This document shows, piece after piece, positions 23,874 to 35,227 of a stretch of 64,000 nt of DNA. Each line of letters starts with the position of its first letter. Positions within the stretch are counted from its first letter, which is position 1. The position numbers and the translations under genes were made by a program. Source of the DNA: Hysterium pulicare CBS 123377 (taxonomy: Eukaryota > Ascomycota > Dothideomycetes > Hysteriales > Hysteriaceae); contig AJFK01000685.1 of assembly GCA_000467715.1 (NCBI GenBank), positions 29,825 to 93,824 on the forward strand, given 5' to 3'. The notes below the pieces were generated by a model. The model worked only from the letters and a program-made list of their open reading frames with translations. It searched no databases and had not been told where the DNA came from.

Positions 23874-24953
23874 GTTTGCGAGCAAATTGGATTCGTGAGG
23901 CTGAGGTGGAGTTGAGGTAGATGAGCGGCAATTTGGCACGCTCACACACCGGCCACCGCTTTCATCTGCCCAACTGAGTCCAGAAGGACACAAGGATAAT
24001 ATTTTAGATACTGAGATGATTGTAAGCACTCTTTCCATCTACCTAGGCATGATCCAGGCATAACAAGGAAACTTATCTCCAGATACCTAAAGCTCGATGT
24101 CGTTACCAACACTGGTGTATTGTTATTCCGCTCCGTCGACTCAAAGCGGAAAGTCGGCGGGAGTCCATTGCGATATGCCGACATATCGGATTCGCGTTCA
24201 GCCTTCTCGAAACATTTTGCTGTCCCTACTCCAGCGCGTCGAGAAATCCAAGGCGATATTCTGAACCCAGCAGGCCCAGTCTGCCTTTTCAATTGCAAGG
24301 GGAGGTTTCTTTGTTGGTCTTCAACAGGGTTCCTTGTTCATTTTGGATAATTTTAGACGTTGTTTGATGATGATGATCTAGAACCGGCATCCCGGAAATT
24401 CGCCCTCGCTTGCAGCCTTTCGGCGAGCGGACCCGGGCAAGTCTCTTGTCGCAACTCCCTTTGTATCCACATGTTGAATCATCGTCCAATCAGCGCCAGA
24501 GCATCCTGGTGTTTGGTGCAAGCGATCACGACGACGTTGCCTCGGATCAAACGTTTCCGCGACACGAATTTTTGGACGTCTTATCGTTAAGCGATGCGAC
24601 TCTTGCCATGAGATTGGTGCGTTTAGGCGTATTCGCTGAAGGATGCGGAGAACTGATGGGGAGGTGACAGCCTCCCAAGAGACTAGTAACTCCTGTCTTC
24701 CTTCCTAATCGCCTTCGACTCACCTTTATTCTTTCCTTCTTCATTCACTCAGCCTTCTTAACTCCCAGTTTGTCTTCACTTCGACCTTCATCTCAGAGCT
24801 TACGCGCTTCGACGCGCTGCTTCTTTGTCTCTCTTTCTCTGCTGTGGTTGTACTTCCTAATTAGGACGCCACCTCTACAAATCTTTGCTTCAAACTCGAC
24901 TACATTCACGACTTCCACATCTCCCCAGTTCTCCTCGACCCGTGCAAGTCACA
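23874..24953. promoter_or_regulatory. divergent upstream region, phosphotransferase / RTA1
   Basis: About 1.1 kb between head-to-head starts. The last 250 bases before the RTA1 start are strongly C/T-rich, typical of fungal 5' leaders. No other gene is supported. Confidence 0.45.
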
Positions 24954-26065
24954 ATGGCTTCCCTAGCCTTCTCCCTTGTCCATCGATCACTCCTCGCCTC
25001 CGGAGACCTTCTTGAACGCGACTACAAGTCCTCCAAGAATTTCCGCGACCACTGCACTCTGGCTACATGCCCTCTCAGCCTTTCCTACTGGGCCTACTTG
25101 CCCTCACTGGCTGCGAACAGTCTTTTCCTTGCCCTATTCAGTCTTTCGACGCTGCTCTTCCTATTCCAAGCCATTCTGAGCAAGAGATTTTTGGGCTTCA
25201 CCATCGCAATGGTCAGTGGCTGTGGCTTGGAGGTAATTGGGTACGTTGGGAGACTTATGAGCCGGCATAATCCATTCAACGAGGTATGCTATATCCAACC
25301 GCATGCCATCAAGAAAAAGTCTAACCATTATTCCAGAACGGCTTCCTGATGCAAATCGTTTGCCTGACAATCGCCCCCGCCTTCCTAGCCGCAGGAATCT
25401 ACCTCTGTCTTTCCCGCATCGTCCTCTCATTTGGTCCTGAGAACTCGCGCATAAAGCCCATGTCGTACCCCCGCATCTTCATCCCCTGCGATTTGGCCTC
25501 TCTGATGCTGCAAGCTGCTGGAGGTGGCATAGCCTCTGCCGCCTCCCATACAAATCGCGACCCTACTACGGGCAACAACATCATGATTGCGGGCCTGGCA
25601 ATGCAAGTCTTCACCCTCGCCATTTTCATCATACTCTCCCTGGACTTTGCTTTCAAAACGTTCGGCCGCATTCGGAGTATGGGTTCAACAGCCGCCCTCG
25701 ACCAAACACACGCTCAACTCCGCGCCTCGTGGAAGTTCAAGGGCTTTTTGATCGCTCTGTCATTCGCCACTCTCTGCATCTTCACGCGATCCGTATACCG
25801 TGTTGCCGAATTGAGCGAGGGCTGGAATGGCCACCTGATCAAGACGCAAAAGTATTTCATCGGACTTGAGGGTGCCATTGTTGGAACGGCGGTATTAGCC
25901 CTCAACCTGTTCCATCCCGGATTGTGCTTCCGGGAGGGATACGTGGAGCGCAAAGCGTTTGGATTTGGGAGGACGCCGAAGAGTGAGAAGACGAGGGAGA
26001 CGCAGAGTGAGGGAAGTATGGAAGCGGGTGAAGGACCGGCATTGGAGACTGTGAGGACGAAATAG
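24954..26065 (+). CDS. RTA1-like seven-helix membrane protein (lipid-translocating exporter family)
   Basis: Two exons (24954-25283, 25337-26065) give 352 residues. After a lumenal or extracellular N-terminal segment with Cys residues come seven hydrophobic helices, beginning WAYLPSLAANSLFLALFSL. Family landmarks are GYVGRLMSRHNPFN in the loop after helix 2, LAPAF-like text (LTIAPAFLAAGIYLCLSRI), FIPCDLASLMLQAAGGGIAS, TRSVYRVAELSEGWNGHLI and YFIGLEGAIVG. The C-terminal tail is hydrophilic and Glu/Ser/Thr-rich. RTA1 members are fungal plasma- or organelle-membrane proteins linked to resistance to aminocholesterol and to sphingoid-base export. The substrate of this one is unknown. There is no lesion. 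Confidence 0.92.
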
Positions 26066-26432
26066 ACGAGTAGCGCAAGATAATGGAGGGCAGGGATAGA
26101 TTCGCATGGCAATATCATGCATGGGTTAGAAATCGGCGTTCACATATCGGAACTCGTCTCATTTATTAGCTTTACACCTCTCTGGAAGACTCCTCAGATA
26201 ATCAATACTTTTCACGGCAACAATTTTCTCTCCAGTTGTTAGAATAAGCTTCAATTATTTTGTTGCCCCAATACAAAGCTACAAAGGCTCAAAACTCCAA
26301 TCCCAACCCCACGACCCCAGAGAAGACGAAAGAGACCAAGACACGTATTCTCGAGTCCCTCACCCAAAATCGACCCAAGGTATCCATATCCACCCTTCTC
26401 CAAAATCACTCATCTCCATCACCGTGATACAC
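26066..26432. other. convergent intergenic region
   Basis: This holds the 3' regions of the RTA1-type gene and of the small minus-strand gene. Nothing else is seen. Confidence 0.6.
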
Positions 26433-26777
26433 CTACTGCTCCATCTCCATAGTAACCTCCAAAACATCCTTCCCCACACCCCCCGCCTCAATCATCTTCA
26501 GCACCGCCTCCACATTCTTATCCGTAATCAGGGTACTCGTAGGGAAAATCTTGGCATCTCTCCCAGACATATTCCAGTGCACTTTCAGCTCCGTCACATG
26601 TTCCTTGCTCGCTTCATCCTTCTTCTTGTACTTGCCCATGAACTCGGAGGTGTTGGGCGAGTCGGCGGCGGCGCTCACGATGGCTTTGTTGAAGGACTTT
26701 AGGTTTGTCGAGGGCGACACGAGGAGGATTTCGTGGCGGGAGTGGCCGTTTAGGGTGAAGAGGAGGGGGAAGGACAT
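26433..26777 (-). CDS. small protein of unknown function (114 aa)
   Basis: A frame of 114 residues from MSFPLLFTLNGHSRHEILLV to VLEVTMEMEQ. It has regular alternation of hydrophobic and charged residues, a basic KYKKKDEASKEHV segment and no signal peptide or membrane helix. I do not recognise the family. It looks like a compact soluble domain with probable beta-alpha structure: ELKVHWNM, KIFPTSTLITDKNVEAVLKM. An in-frame upstream Met at 26825 would add 16 residues (MMSANSPRKHPTATPK). That segment could instead be an intron or UTR, so the start is uncertain. Confidence 0.55.
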   Translation of the reverse strand: MSFPLLFTLNGHSRHEILLVSPSTNLKSFNKAIVSAAADSPNTSEFMGKYKKKDEASKEHVTELKVHWNMSGRDAKIFPTSTLITDKNVEAVLKMIEAGGVGKDVLEVTMEMEQ

Positions 26778-27591
26778 TTTGGGGGTTGCGGTTGGATGTT
26801 TTCTGGGGGAGTTAGCGCTCATCATTGAGCTTTGGGATGGGGTTTGGGTTGCTTACTGTGGAGTTCTGGGATGATTTGGCTGGAGTCGAGGTATGTCGGA
26901 GCTTTGGATTGTGTAGAGGATACAGAAATGGATTTTTTTTCTTTCTTCTTCGATGTGAAGAGGCTGGCGAAGACAGGTTTATGTTGTGTTGTGGAATTCC
27001 ATGTACGTCACTGCGCGTCTGTATGGCCAGCCTCCCGCGATGGAGGGGTGCGAAGCTTGGCATGCGTGCATGACAGCAACCGTCCAAATGCTGAAATCAG
27101 TCTCTTCTCCAATTCCAACATGAAAAAAAGAACATTGTGTACTGTGGGATTAGATTCGCATCGTGCGGTAGGAAAATCGACAGTAGGCTTCTTTGTCCTC
27201 TTTTTGTCTTATCTCCAATTTCTTTGATGGGTCTTACGGAGAGACAATGCGTTGTTTAAGTCACTATCAACATCTCCATCATTTTTTTCAGAACCATGGT
27301 TAGCAAAATACAAGAGAATAAACAATGTTTCTCCATCGCAACAACACATTGTGCAGACTCCCATCTCGGAGAAGTCCACATAAAAAGCTTCTTAGCATTT
27401 CCGTCCACCTCTTCTCTTCTCCCTATCAAACCCTGAATTCTCAAATCGGAACTCTGGAAGTTCTGATTGGAAATTCTAACTCGAGCTGCTAACAAGCAAG
27501 TTTATCCCCTTCCCCGAATAAAAAGTAAAAGCCTTCCAACAAGGTAAGTATCTAACCATTGCAAAAGCTACCACAGGTACAGTCCGTCAAT
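26778..27591. other. divergent spacer, no supported gene
   Basis: This is the upstream region shared by the small minus-strand gene and the acidic 626-residue gene. It has a T-rich run near 26930-26945. No coding signal is convincing. Confidence 0.5.
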
Positions 27592-29472
27592 ATGTGCAAA
27601 TTCACAGCCGTCTTCTATCTCTGCGGCTGCTGGGATCTAGTAAGCACGCCCGAATACACCTTACTCTGCTGCTCAGCCCGCAACGTCGGTATACGCCAGG
27701 GAAAGGACGGAGCTCCTGCTTCATGCTGGCCGATTCCCGACGACAGCAAGGACCCTCGCGGCCCGCAGGTCGGAGCCTACGAGTTCGACATTGAGTCTTG
27801 CGGCTCCGAAGAGTGCAAACAATTACGTGCTCCTATAGATAGCGATTTCAGCGTGTCGGGCTGGGACGAAGATAAGGTGACCGTTGAAGCTACCGAGCAC
27901 CTCCTGCGTCAAGTCCAGGCTCAGCTATCTGTGGCCTTCGAGAAGTTCCAGGATCTTCATATGATCGATATCATCCAAGTCAAAGATAAGAAGCTTCGTA
28001 ATTTCCTGCTTCAGCTCAATGAAGACAATATTCGAGATGTCTTCCTCGATAAGGAAAAACTCGTCGAGGAACAACTCGAGCATATGCGGTTTTATATCCA
28101 GTATAGCGCACCTCGTCCCTTCTTTCTTCATTCGGCGGATCTGACGACTGATACTCTGATCGATATGCAGATGAAGATCTCACATTTCACATCTGTCGTG
28201 GGCGAACTTGAGCAACAAGAGCCGGATCGGCTCACTCTTAGCGGTTTGAGCATGCAAATGGCTGTCATGATAGATGATTTTGAAGGACTTTGTTCCTATT
28301 CTTCTAGCTATACATCGCCCGAGAAGCAGACTTCGTCGATTGAAGACCCCTTCAGCGATTCCTATGAGGAGTATGACTACGAAATCCCGGATTTCGATGA
28401 AGAATACGAACCGATAACACCACCACTTCCTCCTCCTTCGTCCCCGTATCCATATGATGGCACACCTCCGACGCCTCTTACGCCTTCATCAACGTACTCG
28501 GACGCAGAAGGTATATGGCCGCACGACGATGATTTCTTAGCCGCTTATCCAGGTCACGATGCAGCATTCTTCTATCACTATTCCTCTCCCGAAATCGTAG
28601 CTTCTCCAGGGCCCCTTACCCCAGGATCAGGCGCTAAGCCCGACGGCTACATCTGGCCTCCCGCCGAAGATTTCCTACCAGCTTTCCTTAGAGACGATGC
28701 CGAATCGATAAATGGATCCCTTGGCTCGGCGACTATGTCTATATCTGCATGCTCCGCCTCTTCTTCCCCCTCCCAAGATTTCGAAATTGCAGAAGAAGAT
28801 GGTGGAGTACCGCTATCCCCCTACCAAGCCTACATTCAAGACATCCTCTTCCCACCCTACTGGGCCTACCTCGCCTCCTCATCCTCAAACACCCCTAACT
28901 CACGCTCCTCCTTCGCCTCCACCTCCCCAACATCCTCCCCCAAAGAACTTCTATCCCCATTCCGCACCCTCCCAGACTCCGACTACGACGCCGAGTCCGA
29001 CTTCGCCGAAGTCGATTACCCAGACTCTGAGGACTACCGCGAGCCGGTTCTCGTGTGGGACCCTCTACAGCCGGTTTTCGTGATGGATTCGGATAGTAGT
29101 GGGGAGGATTATCGCGGGCCAATTCTAACGCCCGACGCCACGCAGCTGGCTTTCGTGTATGAGTCTGATAACGAGACGGATGGAGACGGGGAGGGTGTGG
29201 ATACTCCTCCTGAAACCGAAGATGAAGATGCAGATGATGAGATGGATGGGTGGGAAGATGTTGACGAAGCGGCTGTTCGTGTCTCGTTTAGCTGGGCTGG
29301 ACCCGATGGAGACGAAGACGAAGATGAAGATGATGCTAAAGATGAAGACGGCACAAACCACTGGCTGCATCCACGTCCCAACCCAGATAAACCTGTTATC
29401 TTCGCTCGGCCGCCGCTGGAGCATCGTCTTACGTCGCGGCAACCGCATATTTGGCGAGCACGGCCTTGGTAG
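27592..29472 (+). CDS. acidic, repeat-containing protein of unknown function (626 aa)
   Basis: An intronless frame starting MCKFTAVFYLCGCWD, a Cys-rich N-terminus (MCxFTxxxYxCGC, later CC and CGSEEC) of a kind seen at the start of various fungal hypothetical proteins, possibly metal-binding. Residues about 95-220 are helical and charged. From about residue 240 the chain is Pro/Ser/Asp-rich and disordered, with imperfect internal repeats. One repeat pairs GIWPHDDDFLAAYPGHDA with YIWPPAEDFLPAFLRDDA. Another pairs DYREPVLVWDPLQPVFVMDSD with DYRGPILTPDATQLAFVYESD. The tail is extremely acidic (DGDEDEDEDDAKDEDG) before a basic end. I do not recognise a function. The ATG at 27592 is preferred because the frame lacks an upstream ATG. 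Confidence 0.75.
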   Translation: MCKFTAVFYLCGCWDLVSTPEYTLLCCSARNVGIRQGKDGAPASCWPIPDDSKDPRGPQVGAYEFDIESCGSEECKQLRAPIDSDFSVSGWDEDKVTVEATEHLLRQVQAQLSVAFEKFQDLHMIDIIQVKDKKLRNFLLQLNEDNIRDVFLDKEKLVEEQLEHMRFYIQYSAPRPFFLHSADLTTDTLIDMQMKISHFTSVVGELEQQEPDRLTLSGLSMQMAVMIDDFEGLCSYSSSYTSPEKQTSSIEDPFSDSYEEYDYEIPDFDEEYEPITPPLPPPSSPYPYDGTPPTPLTPSSTYSDAEGIWPHDDDFLAAYPGHDAAFFYHYSSPEIVASPGPLTPGSGAKPDGYIWPPAEDFLPAFLRDDAESINGSLGSATMSISACSASSSPSQDFEIAEEDGGVPLSPYQAYIQDILFPPYWAYLASSSSNTPNSRSSFASTSPTSSPKELLSPFRTLPDSDYDAESDFAEVDYPDSEDYREPVLVWDPLQPVFVMDSDSSGEDYRGPILTPDATQLAFVYESDNETDGDGEGVDTPPETEDEDADDEMDGWEDVDEAAVRVSFSWAGPDGDEDEDEDDAKDEDGTNHWLHPRPNPDKPVIFARPPLEHRLTSRQPHIWRARPW

Positions 29473-29979
29473 ACGGCAGCAGTGATTGTAAAGACTTGAA
29501 AATTAGATTGAGTAACTCGCGGAGTTTTGCCTAGGGTTTCTCGCTGGAGTTTTTGAGGGGCTTGCTTGATGGGTTTTTGCTATTGGGTCTCTGGAAACTG
29601 GATTGAGTTGGGTTAGGTTGATTTGATCAATATAGAATGTAATGTAATGGAACGTAATACTAAGAAGATGAGGTTGAATACCTCATACTGTCAACTTTCT
29701 GAATGTGCCAGCAAGAGTGATTTGTTAGTAAAACGGAGTGGAAAGTGAGACTCTTCAATCGCGGAAAGCCAGGAAATATTAATGTCCGTCCAAGTGTTGA
29801 GAGACGCACTCTCTCGCGAGACAAAATATAGATACTTTAAATTTAAGTAATTATCATTCTCTAAGTACATTAAGTTTTCCTATAATTATATATTAATTAT
29901 AATATTCAGCTACTCTAAACTGTCCTTTATTACTCTAAAAACGGTGGTAATATCAAATATTAAGTTACTAAGAATACCC
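29473..29979. other. convergent spacer with AT-rich block
   Basis: This is the 3' region of two converging genes. From about 29820 to 29960 the sequence is strongly AT-rich with runs such as ATAATTATATATTAATTATA. It could be a mutated repeat relic or simply a 3' flank. Confidence 0.5.
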
Positions 29980-32929
29980 TTAGATATCATTCATAAGCAT
30001 GACCTCGTAGCTTGGTCCATCTGCATTTGCACCACCATCTTGAGCCATCATCTTTTGGAATCTCTCCTTTATACCATCGTCCGCTAAACCCTGTCTTAGG
30101 CACTTGGTGAGGAAAGATCTCTTGTGCTCCTCGTTCACAAGAGTTGGGTCAATATCGATCTTCCACATAACATACTCCAATCTCCCAAGATAAGCCGAGA
30201 GGTAAAACGGGGAGACGACGAAAAAGTTACCATTTCTTCCACCATTTGGCACAAGGATCGTTCTGCCGTTTAAAACGACAATTCCGTCCTTGTCTAATGG
30301 TCGCATACTCTCCATTTCTACTGTTCCCATCCTTCCAATCTTCTCGACTATCGCTGATTCGAGACAGGACAGATACGTAAACGGTGCGCGAGTTTCGAAA
30401 TCCTCCTCAATTAACTTGATCACAAATTTGGCCCAGAATTGGTGATCAGAAGCAGTCTTCATTGAACGTAGTCGGGCGAGAAACAATTGAGGGATGACAT
30501 CTCTTAAATCAAAGCCGACGAGGTAATCTGCCATCTCTATTCGTCTGGCTCCTTTCCCGAGGAACTCCGGGACCGAGCGATGAGTAAATGCGATGTACTT
30601 TCCTATAGAAGCCATTTTAACCTCTACTAACCCCCTGCAATAGCCGTTCAATCTCTTCTGGGCCGTGGTTTCTAGAGCTCTCCAATCAACGTGGGAATAT
30701 TGGAACATCGGTTCCGTTGCGAATTGCCGATCTTTTTCATAATCTTCGAGGAAAACACAGGATAGCAGAAATAGCTTGTGGTCATATTGTGTTTCGAATT
30801 CATGCATCAGCGTGAAGATCTGATATGCTCTTTTACGCGCCGGCTTGCTGACTGTTGTAAGTAGATACTCAAAAAGGGCCTCGAGCTCGTCAGGGAGCGA
30901 TTCGAGTATAGACTCGAAGGCAGCAGAATCTTGGTCATCCTCGATGTACTCGCGGAGGAGTTTGACCACTAGAGCAACCCACAGAAAGATTCCATCGGAC
31001 CTATTGACAATTTCCTGGATCAAATGGTTTTTCTGTTCTTCGTTCTCCAAGTCCTCGAGCATATCGCGAGCGTACCGTTCCATGTCTATTCTTGTAAGGT
31101 CTTGAAGGCGAATACGTTTTTCTGCTGGAAATGCATTCTGGAAAACGTTGTACTCTCTGCTTGAGACGCATATTTTCACACCGCCGGCGGAAAGAGTTAC
31201 CCACTCCTTGAGTATCCGGATCAGGCTTTTGTAATCCTCCTGAAGGGTCTCTTGGTACTCGTCCAAGCCATCGATGAAAAAACAGAACGAGTACGTGTCG
31301 TACGTGTCTTTACGATTGAATATTTTGGTAAGCGCAGCGCAAATCTCTTCTTCATTGAAATGCATCTTTGGCTGTGCCTGCCAAGGACAGGTGATGAGTT
31401 CGTGCCAAGGTCCTGGAAATACGATTGCGATGAGATCAGGGCAAGACTGGAGAATGTCATGGAGAAGGGACCGAAAGAGACCGCTGAGAGAGTTCTGAAT
31501 TTTCGATCCAGGTTTCCAGAAAAAGAAGTTAGCTAGCAGCAATGCCTTTTTGCCTTATAAGTGTCAGCGAGTCGTTTCTACGCAAGAGAAAAAAGGATGT
31601 GACACAGACCTGCCCATTTAAGAAGCTCTGTCTTGGTGCATGGATGATTAAATAGGAATTTCATTAGGGTCGATTTCCCCGATCCCAGCTTCCCTGAGAT
31701 ATGAAAGATGCCGCTTCCAGATGACAGCCAATCGAGGAAAAGCCTTCCCGCTTCCCTGAGGTGACGATATTCTGTTTCCTTCAGAATAGCCTCCCAGTTT
31801 TCGTCGACAACCTTCCCTCTACCCTCCCGGACGCCATTCCCGCCCTCGCCAAACTCAATCACGCTCTCGTCAGTCTCAACCACACACGCATTTCCCGGTC
31901 CTCTTTTGTACCACCAATCTTGGTTCTCCTCTTCATAGCCATCGTCTAATTGCCACACAGACCATTTCTGATCGTTTTGAGGTGCAGGCCCTTCATCGGT
32001 CAGGCTAGCGGATGCCCCATCGGCTATTCCTTTCGGTTCCGCATGCGACTCTCTGTCGGAAGGTGTATGCATCTCTTCCTCATACGAAAGTTGGAGATCG
32101 CTTTGGAGACCACCCTCAGGGATGGATTGGGGCTTGTTGCTACTAATGATGTTTTCCTGTTCACGGACAAACAACCACCGAAAAGTCTCGTGATGTGCAT
32201 TTCCTACATCATCAAATCTCAAACCCATGTCCGGAACCGCTAGACTTTTCCGAATATGACTTCGAGCGAGAGCCTCACATTGTGCCTGAGAAAGCTCGAG
32301 AAGGGTTCTTATCTGATTCTGGGCTTCCTTGCTGATGGTAGTAACTGTTGCGCCTTGTGTGAGTTCCTCCACATGCTTGTGGACCACTTTGAGCATGTCT
32401 ACCTGCTTTTCGGTGCTCAGCCCGATGCTGATGAGCCTTGTTTTCGTGTCGGAGCTGTGCAATTATTAAGCTTATCAAAGCTGAGTGATAGAAAGTCGAC
32501 AAACCTAGCCATAAAATCAAGTTGCAATTCTAGCTGGCTACGACAATTGTCCAGCCTTTTCTCCAGTTCCAATTTTTCCCTCCGAGTCAAAACATTCTTG
32601 AGAGCGGAAAGAACACTTTGGCGCTTATACGTCAGGTTCTTTGGTACTGCATCCTGGAGTAGCTCAACAAGTTGATTCGATAAGACTCTGCAATCGGCTG
32701 CAAGTCGGCGCAGAGCCCGTTCATCGTCGCTCTGATGTTCAGTAGACGGAGGATCAAGTTTGAGAGAAATAAGTCGCATCGAATTGACAATACTTTCCAA
32801 CTCAAGGCTTTCTTGAGTCATCCCAGAGGCTGACTGATGGATTTCCTTCGCGCCATGTATGATTTTAGAGCTGAATTCGACAAATTGTACGATGTTAGCG
32901 GCAAGGCTGAGAGCTACCAAAGGCTCCAT
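29980..32929 (-). CDS. NACHT-domain NLR (STAND P-loop NTPase)
   Basis: Three exons read from 32929 (32505-32929, 31610-32454, 29980-31553) give 947 residues. The N-terminal about 170 residues are a helical domain (MEPLVALSLAANIVQFVEFS) typical of fungal NLR-like proteins, then a linker with an acidic insert. The NTPase has Walker A GKLGSGKSTLMKF (about 395), Walker B FCFFIDGLDEYQ (about 520) and CVSSREYNVFQ after it, followed by the usual winged-helix/helical region (FTHRSVPEFLG). There are no obvious WD40, ankyrin or TPR repeats at the C-terminus. Fungal NLRs are thought to detect non-self signals and trigger cell death or other responses; the trigger here is unknown. The gene is intact, unlike the HET and ULD_2 genes nearby. 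Confidence 0.92.
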
Positions 32930-33572
32930 TCTCGACCGCTTGCCGGAGACTTTTGACTACTGTGCTCGGAAAACTTAAGGGACTCAATAGCCCACAAGGC
33001 ATTGCTAAATCATCTTGAAGGGGGGATGACAGAGTTAATATGGGGACCAGTCTCAGTGGTGTGACTAGGTATGCGCGAGAATGTGGTGGCTGTGCCGATG
33101 CAGCCCTCGTACTACCGGAACCGCTTCAAATACACAGCCATCTATTGAAGCCTTTCCAAAGAGACAAGCACCTGCCTCGCATCCAGTGAATCTTTTTAAG
33201 GTTTGCTATTGCTCGAGATCGTGCGATAAAGTAGGAATCCCTGGAGGCTAGCAGAAGCAGATTTTGAGCTACTGAAACTGTTTGAATTTGATTCAATCTT
33301 CTTTCACGGCGAATTTTCCACATACCCTACCATTTCCATGTCGAAGGTAGCCAGAAGTTGTACAAGATGAAAAGAGACACGATACTAGAAGGCAAAGACA
33401 GGGTGAACGACTGGACTAAAATGGACCAGGCCGAAGGAGAAGACCAAAATCCCTATTCCTTCATAGAGGGGCGCGGCTGAATCAGGCTGAAGAACTGTGA
33501 ACCTTGGAGTAGAAGTTTCTGCCAGATCGTGCATGCTGCCAAGTTATGCACAGTCCACCCCTACTAAAATCC

Positions 33573-33775
33573 TACAGCATGTCTTTTACTCCGGCTGAAC
33601 GCCGAGCCGTAATAATGCTAATTGTAAACTATCGTGCACAGCTCTTCTTATAGTCTTAGTTCTGTATTTAGAGGGTCTTATTTGCAAAGATCAATACCTG
33701 ATATAGCAATTATTATCCGATTGATCGGCAGCCGTTTTGTGCTCGGTGTTCAGCCGGAGTAAAAGAGATGCTGTA
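33573..33775. mobile_element. MITE with about 35-bp terminal inverted repeats and TA target site
   Basis: The left end 33573-33607 and the right end 33741-33775 are inverted copies matching at 33 of 35 positions. The shared core is CTTTTACTCCGGCTGAAC. If the element proper starts at CAGCAT and ends at ATGCTG, it is flanked by TA on both sides, the target duplication of Tc1/mariner elements. The about 130-bp interior has no open frame, so this is a non-autonomous miniature element. The near-perfect repeats suggest it is fairly young. Confidence 0.82.
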
Positions 33776-33915
33776 TAACCTAAACACCTCTAAAACCTTT
33801 AAGATCTAACAACTTGATTAAAAAATAAACTAAAATAAAATTATAATAATCACTTTAAAACTTTCAAATAAATTAAATATATTTATAATAATTAAAAAAT
33901 ATTAAGTTAAAATAA
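33776..33915. repeat. AT-rich block next to the MITE
   Basis: About 140 bases composed almost wholly of A and T, with TAAAATAAA- and ATATTTATAATAATT-like runs. In ascomycetes such islands often arise by repeat-induced point mutation of transposons. I cannot identify a parent element. Confidence 0.5.
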
Positions 33916-35227
33916 GCAAGGTTCACTACCCTCATCAGGTCTACTTCGTATAAGCGATCATTAAGGTGGAGAAGAGAGCAGTGATCTTCCATCAAAACTA
34001 CGGCGAACCGCAACCTCCACCAGGGTAAGGCACAACGAGGCCAACGACGGCGGGCACAATAAGGGACAGGTATTACTTTTACGCTAAAGGAACAATTCTT
34101 GTTATCCACATTCCCTGCTGCCGCATGCGCGCCACTGGAGCCCTCCACGATTCTGGTGCAATCTCATCCTCCCCAACCTCTCAATATGGCAGGATATCTT
34201 AGCGTACCTTTGTAAGCGTAAGCCTAACTGACCGAACGAACCCTTCTTCGGATTCGATTTCTAGCAGGGCATGCACACGGACATTCAAAGCCTTTATCGC
34301 CTTGACCAGCAATATGGGTCTACTTTCCAAGTCACCTCCCTGTTCCATACAATATTAGCCTTCGCACATCCAGTGTCAGCCTCTGTAGAAGAGGTTATGA
34401 GGCCCTCAGGACATTTTTTTTTAGCCCGCTGAGCTTTGTATAGGGAGGCTTGCCCTAGAAACAGCTGCCTGCATCTCAGACTCCTCGTACGCAACGGCAC
34501 CGCGCTCTTCATCCACGTCCATTCGATTCTTCCGCTTCCGACCGATACAAGTATGGTGCTATCCCACGGTTTTGTTGCGAAAAAAGACCTCCGGTATCGC
34601 TGCGCAGTGTAAGAAGATCAAATCGTGTATGGATTTCCTTAACGAAGGCCTCTGCGGTTTCCTCTGGAAATAATTAACACCGTCTCTATCATTGAACCAT
34701 TCCCGGAGGAATACCCAATCTCTGGCGTGCCCATCGGGCTTTATCTACTACAAAAACAATAACTTCATGGTCGTGAATCCCCTTCCGAAAGCCGAGCACC
34801 TCGTCAGTGAGCTCTAATCTAATATTTGCTTGGCTATTATACCCTATAAAGCTCTAGCATGCAAAGAAAACATTTTCAATTATAGGAACAGATATCCCAA
34901 AGCTCATTTCTATTTTAGATTTAATAGTTTCAGCCTTGTGAGGCATAGCTTCAGCCTTATGCGTGTCTTCCTTCTGGAGCGCGTACAGTTTGCACGGCCC
35001 CTTTTCATGACCAACCAGAAATCCTCGGCAGAAACATGCCATATTTTCACTGGAGCATCCTGCCCAATCCCACTTACCTTCTTAAAATGAAAAAGGGGCT
35101 AAAGAGAATCAAAAGATGATCCGCCGGCTCCAATTTCATTCATGGAGCATAGCGTTCACGAGCAAGAGCATACTACCTGATCGTCATCCAGTTTAACTGA
35201 CAAGAACTGCCTACTTTTGTAGCAGCA

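Larger units (their letters stand above)
32930..35227. other. 2.3-kb divergent spacer with MITE and AT-rich relic
   Basis: This lies between the starts of the NLR and of the secreted-protein gene. It holds a 203-bp MITE (33573-33775) and an AT-rich block (33776-33915). The rest, including 34000-35100, gives only short unrecognised frames and may be decayed repeat sequence. Confidence 0.55.
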
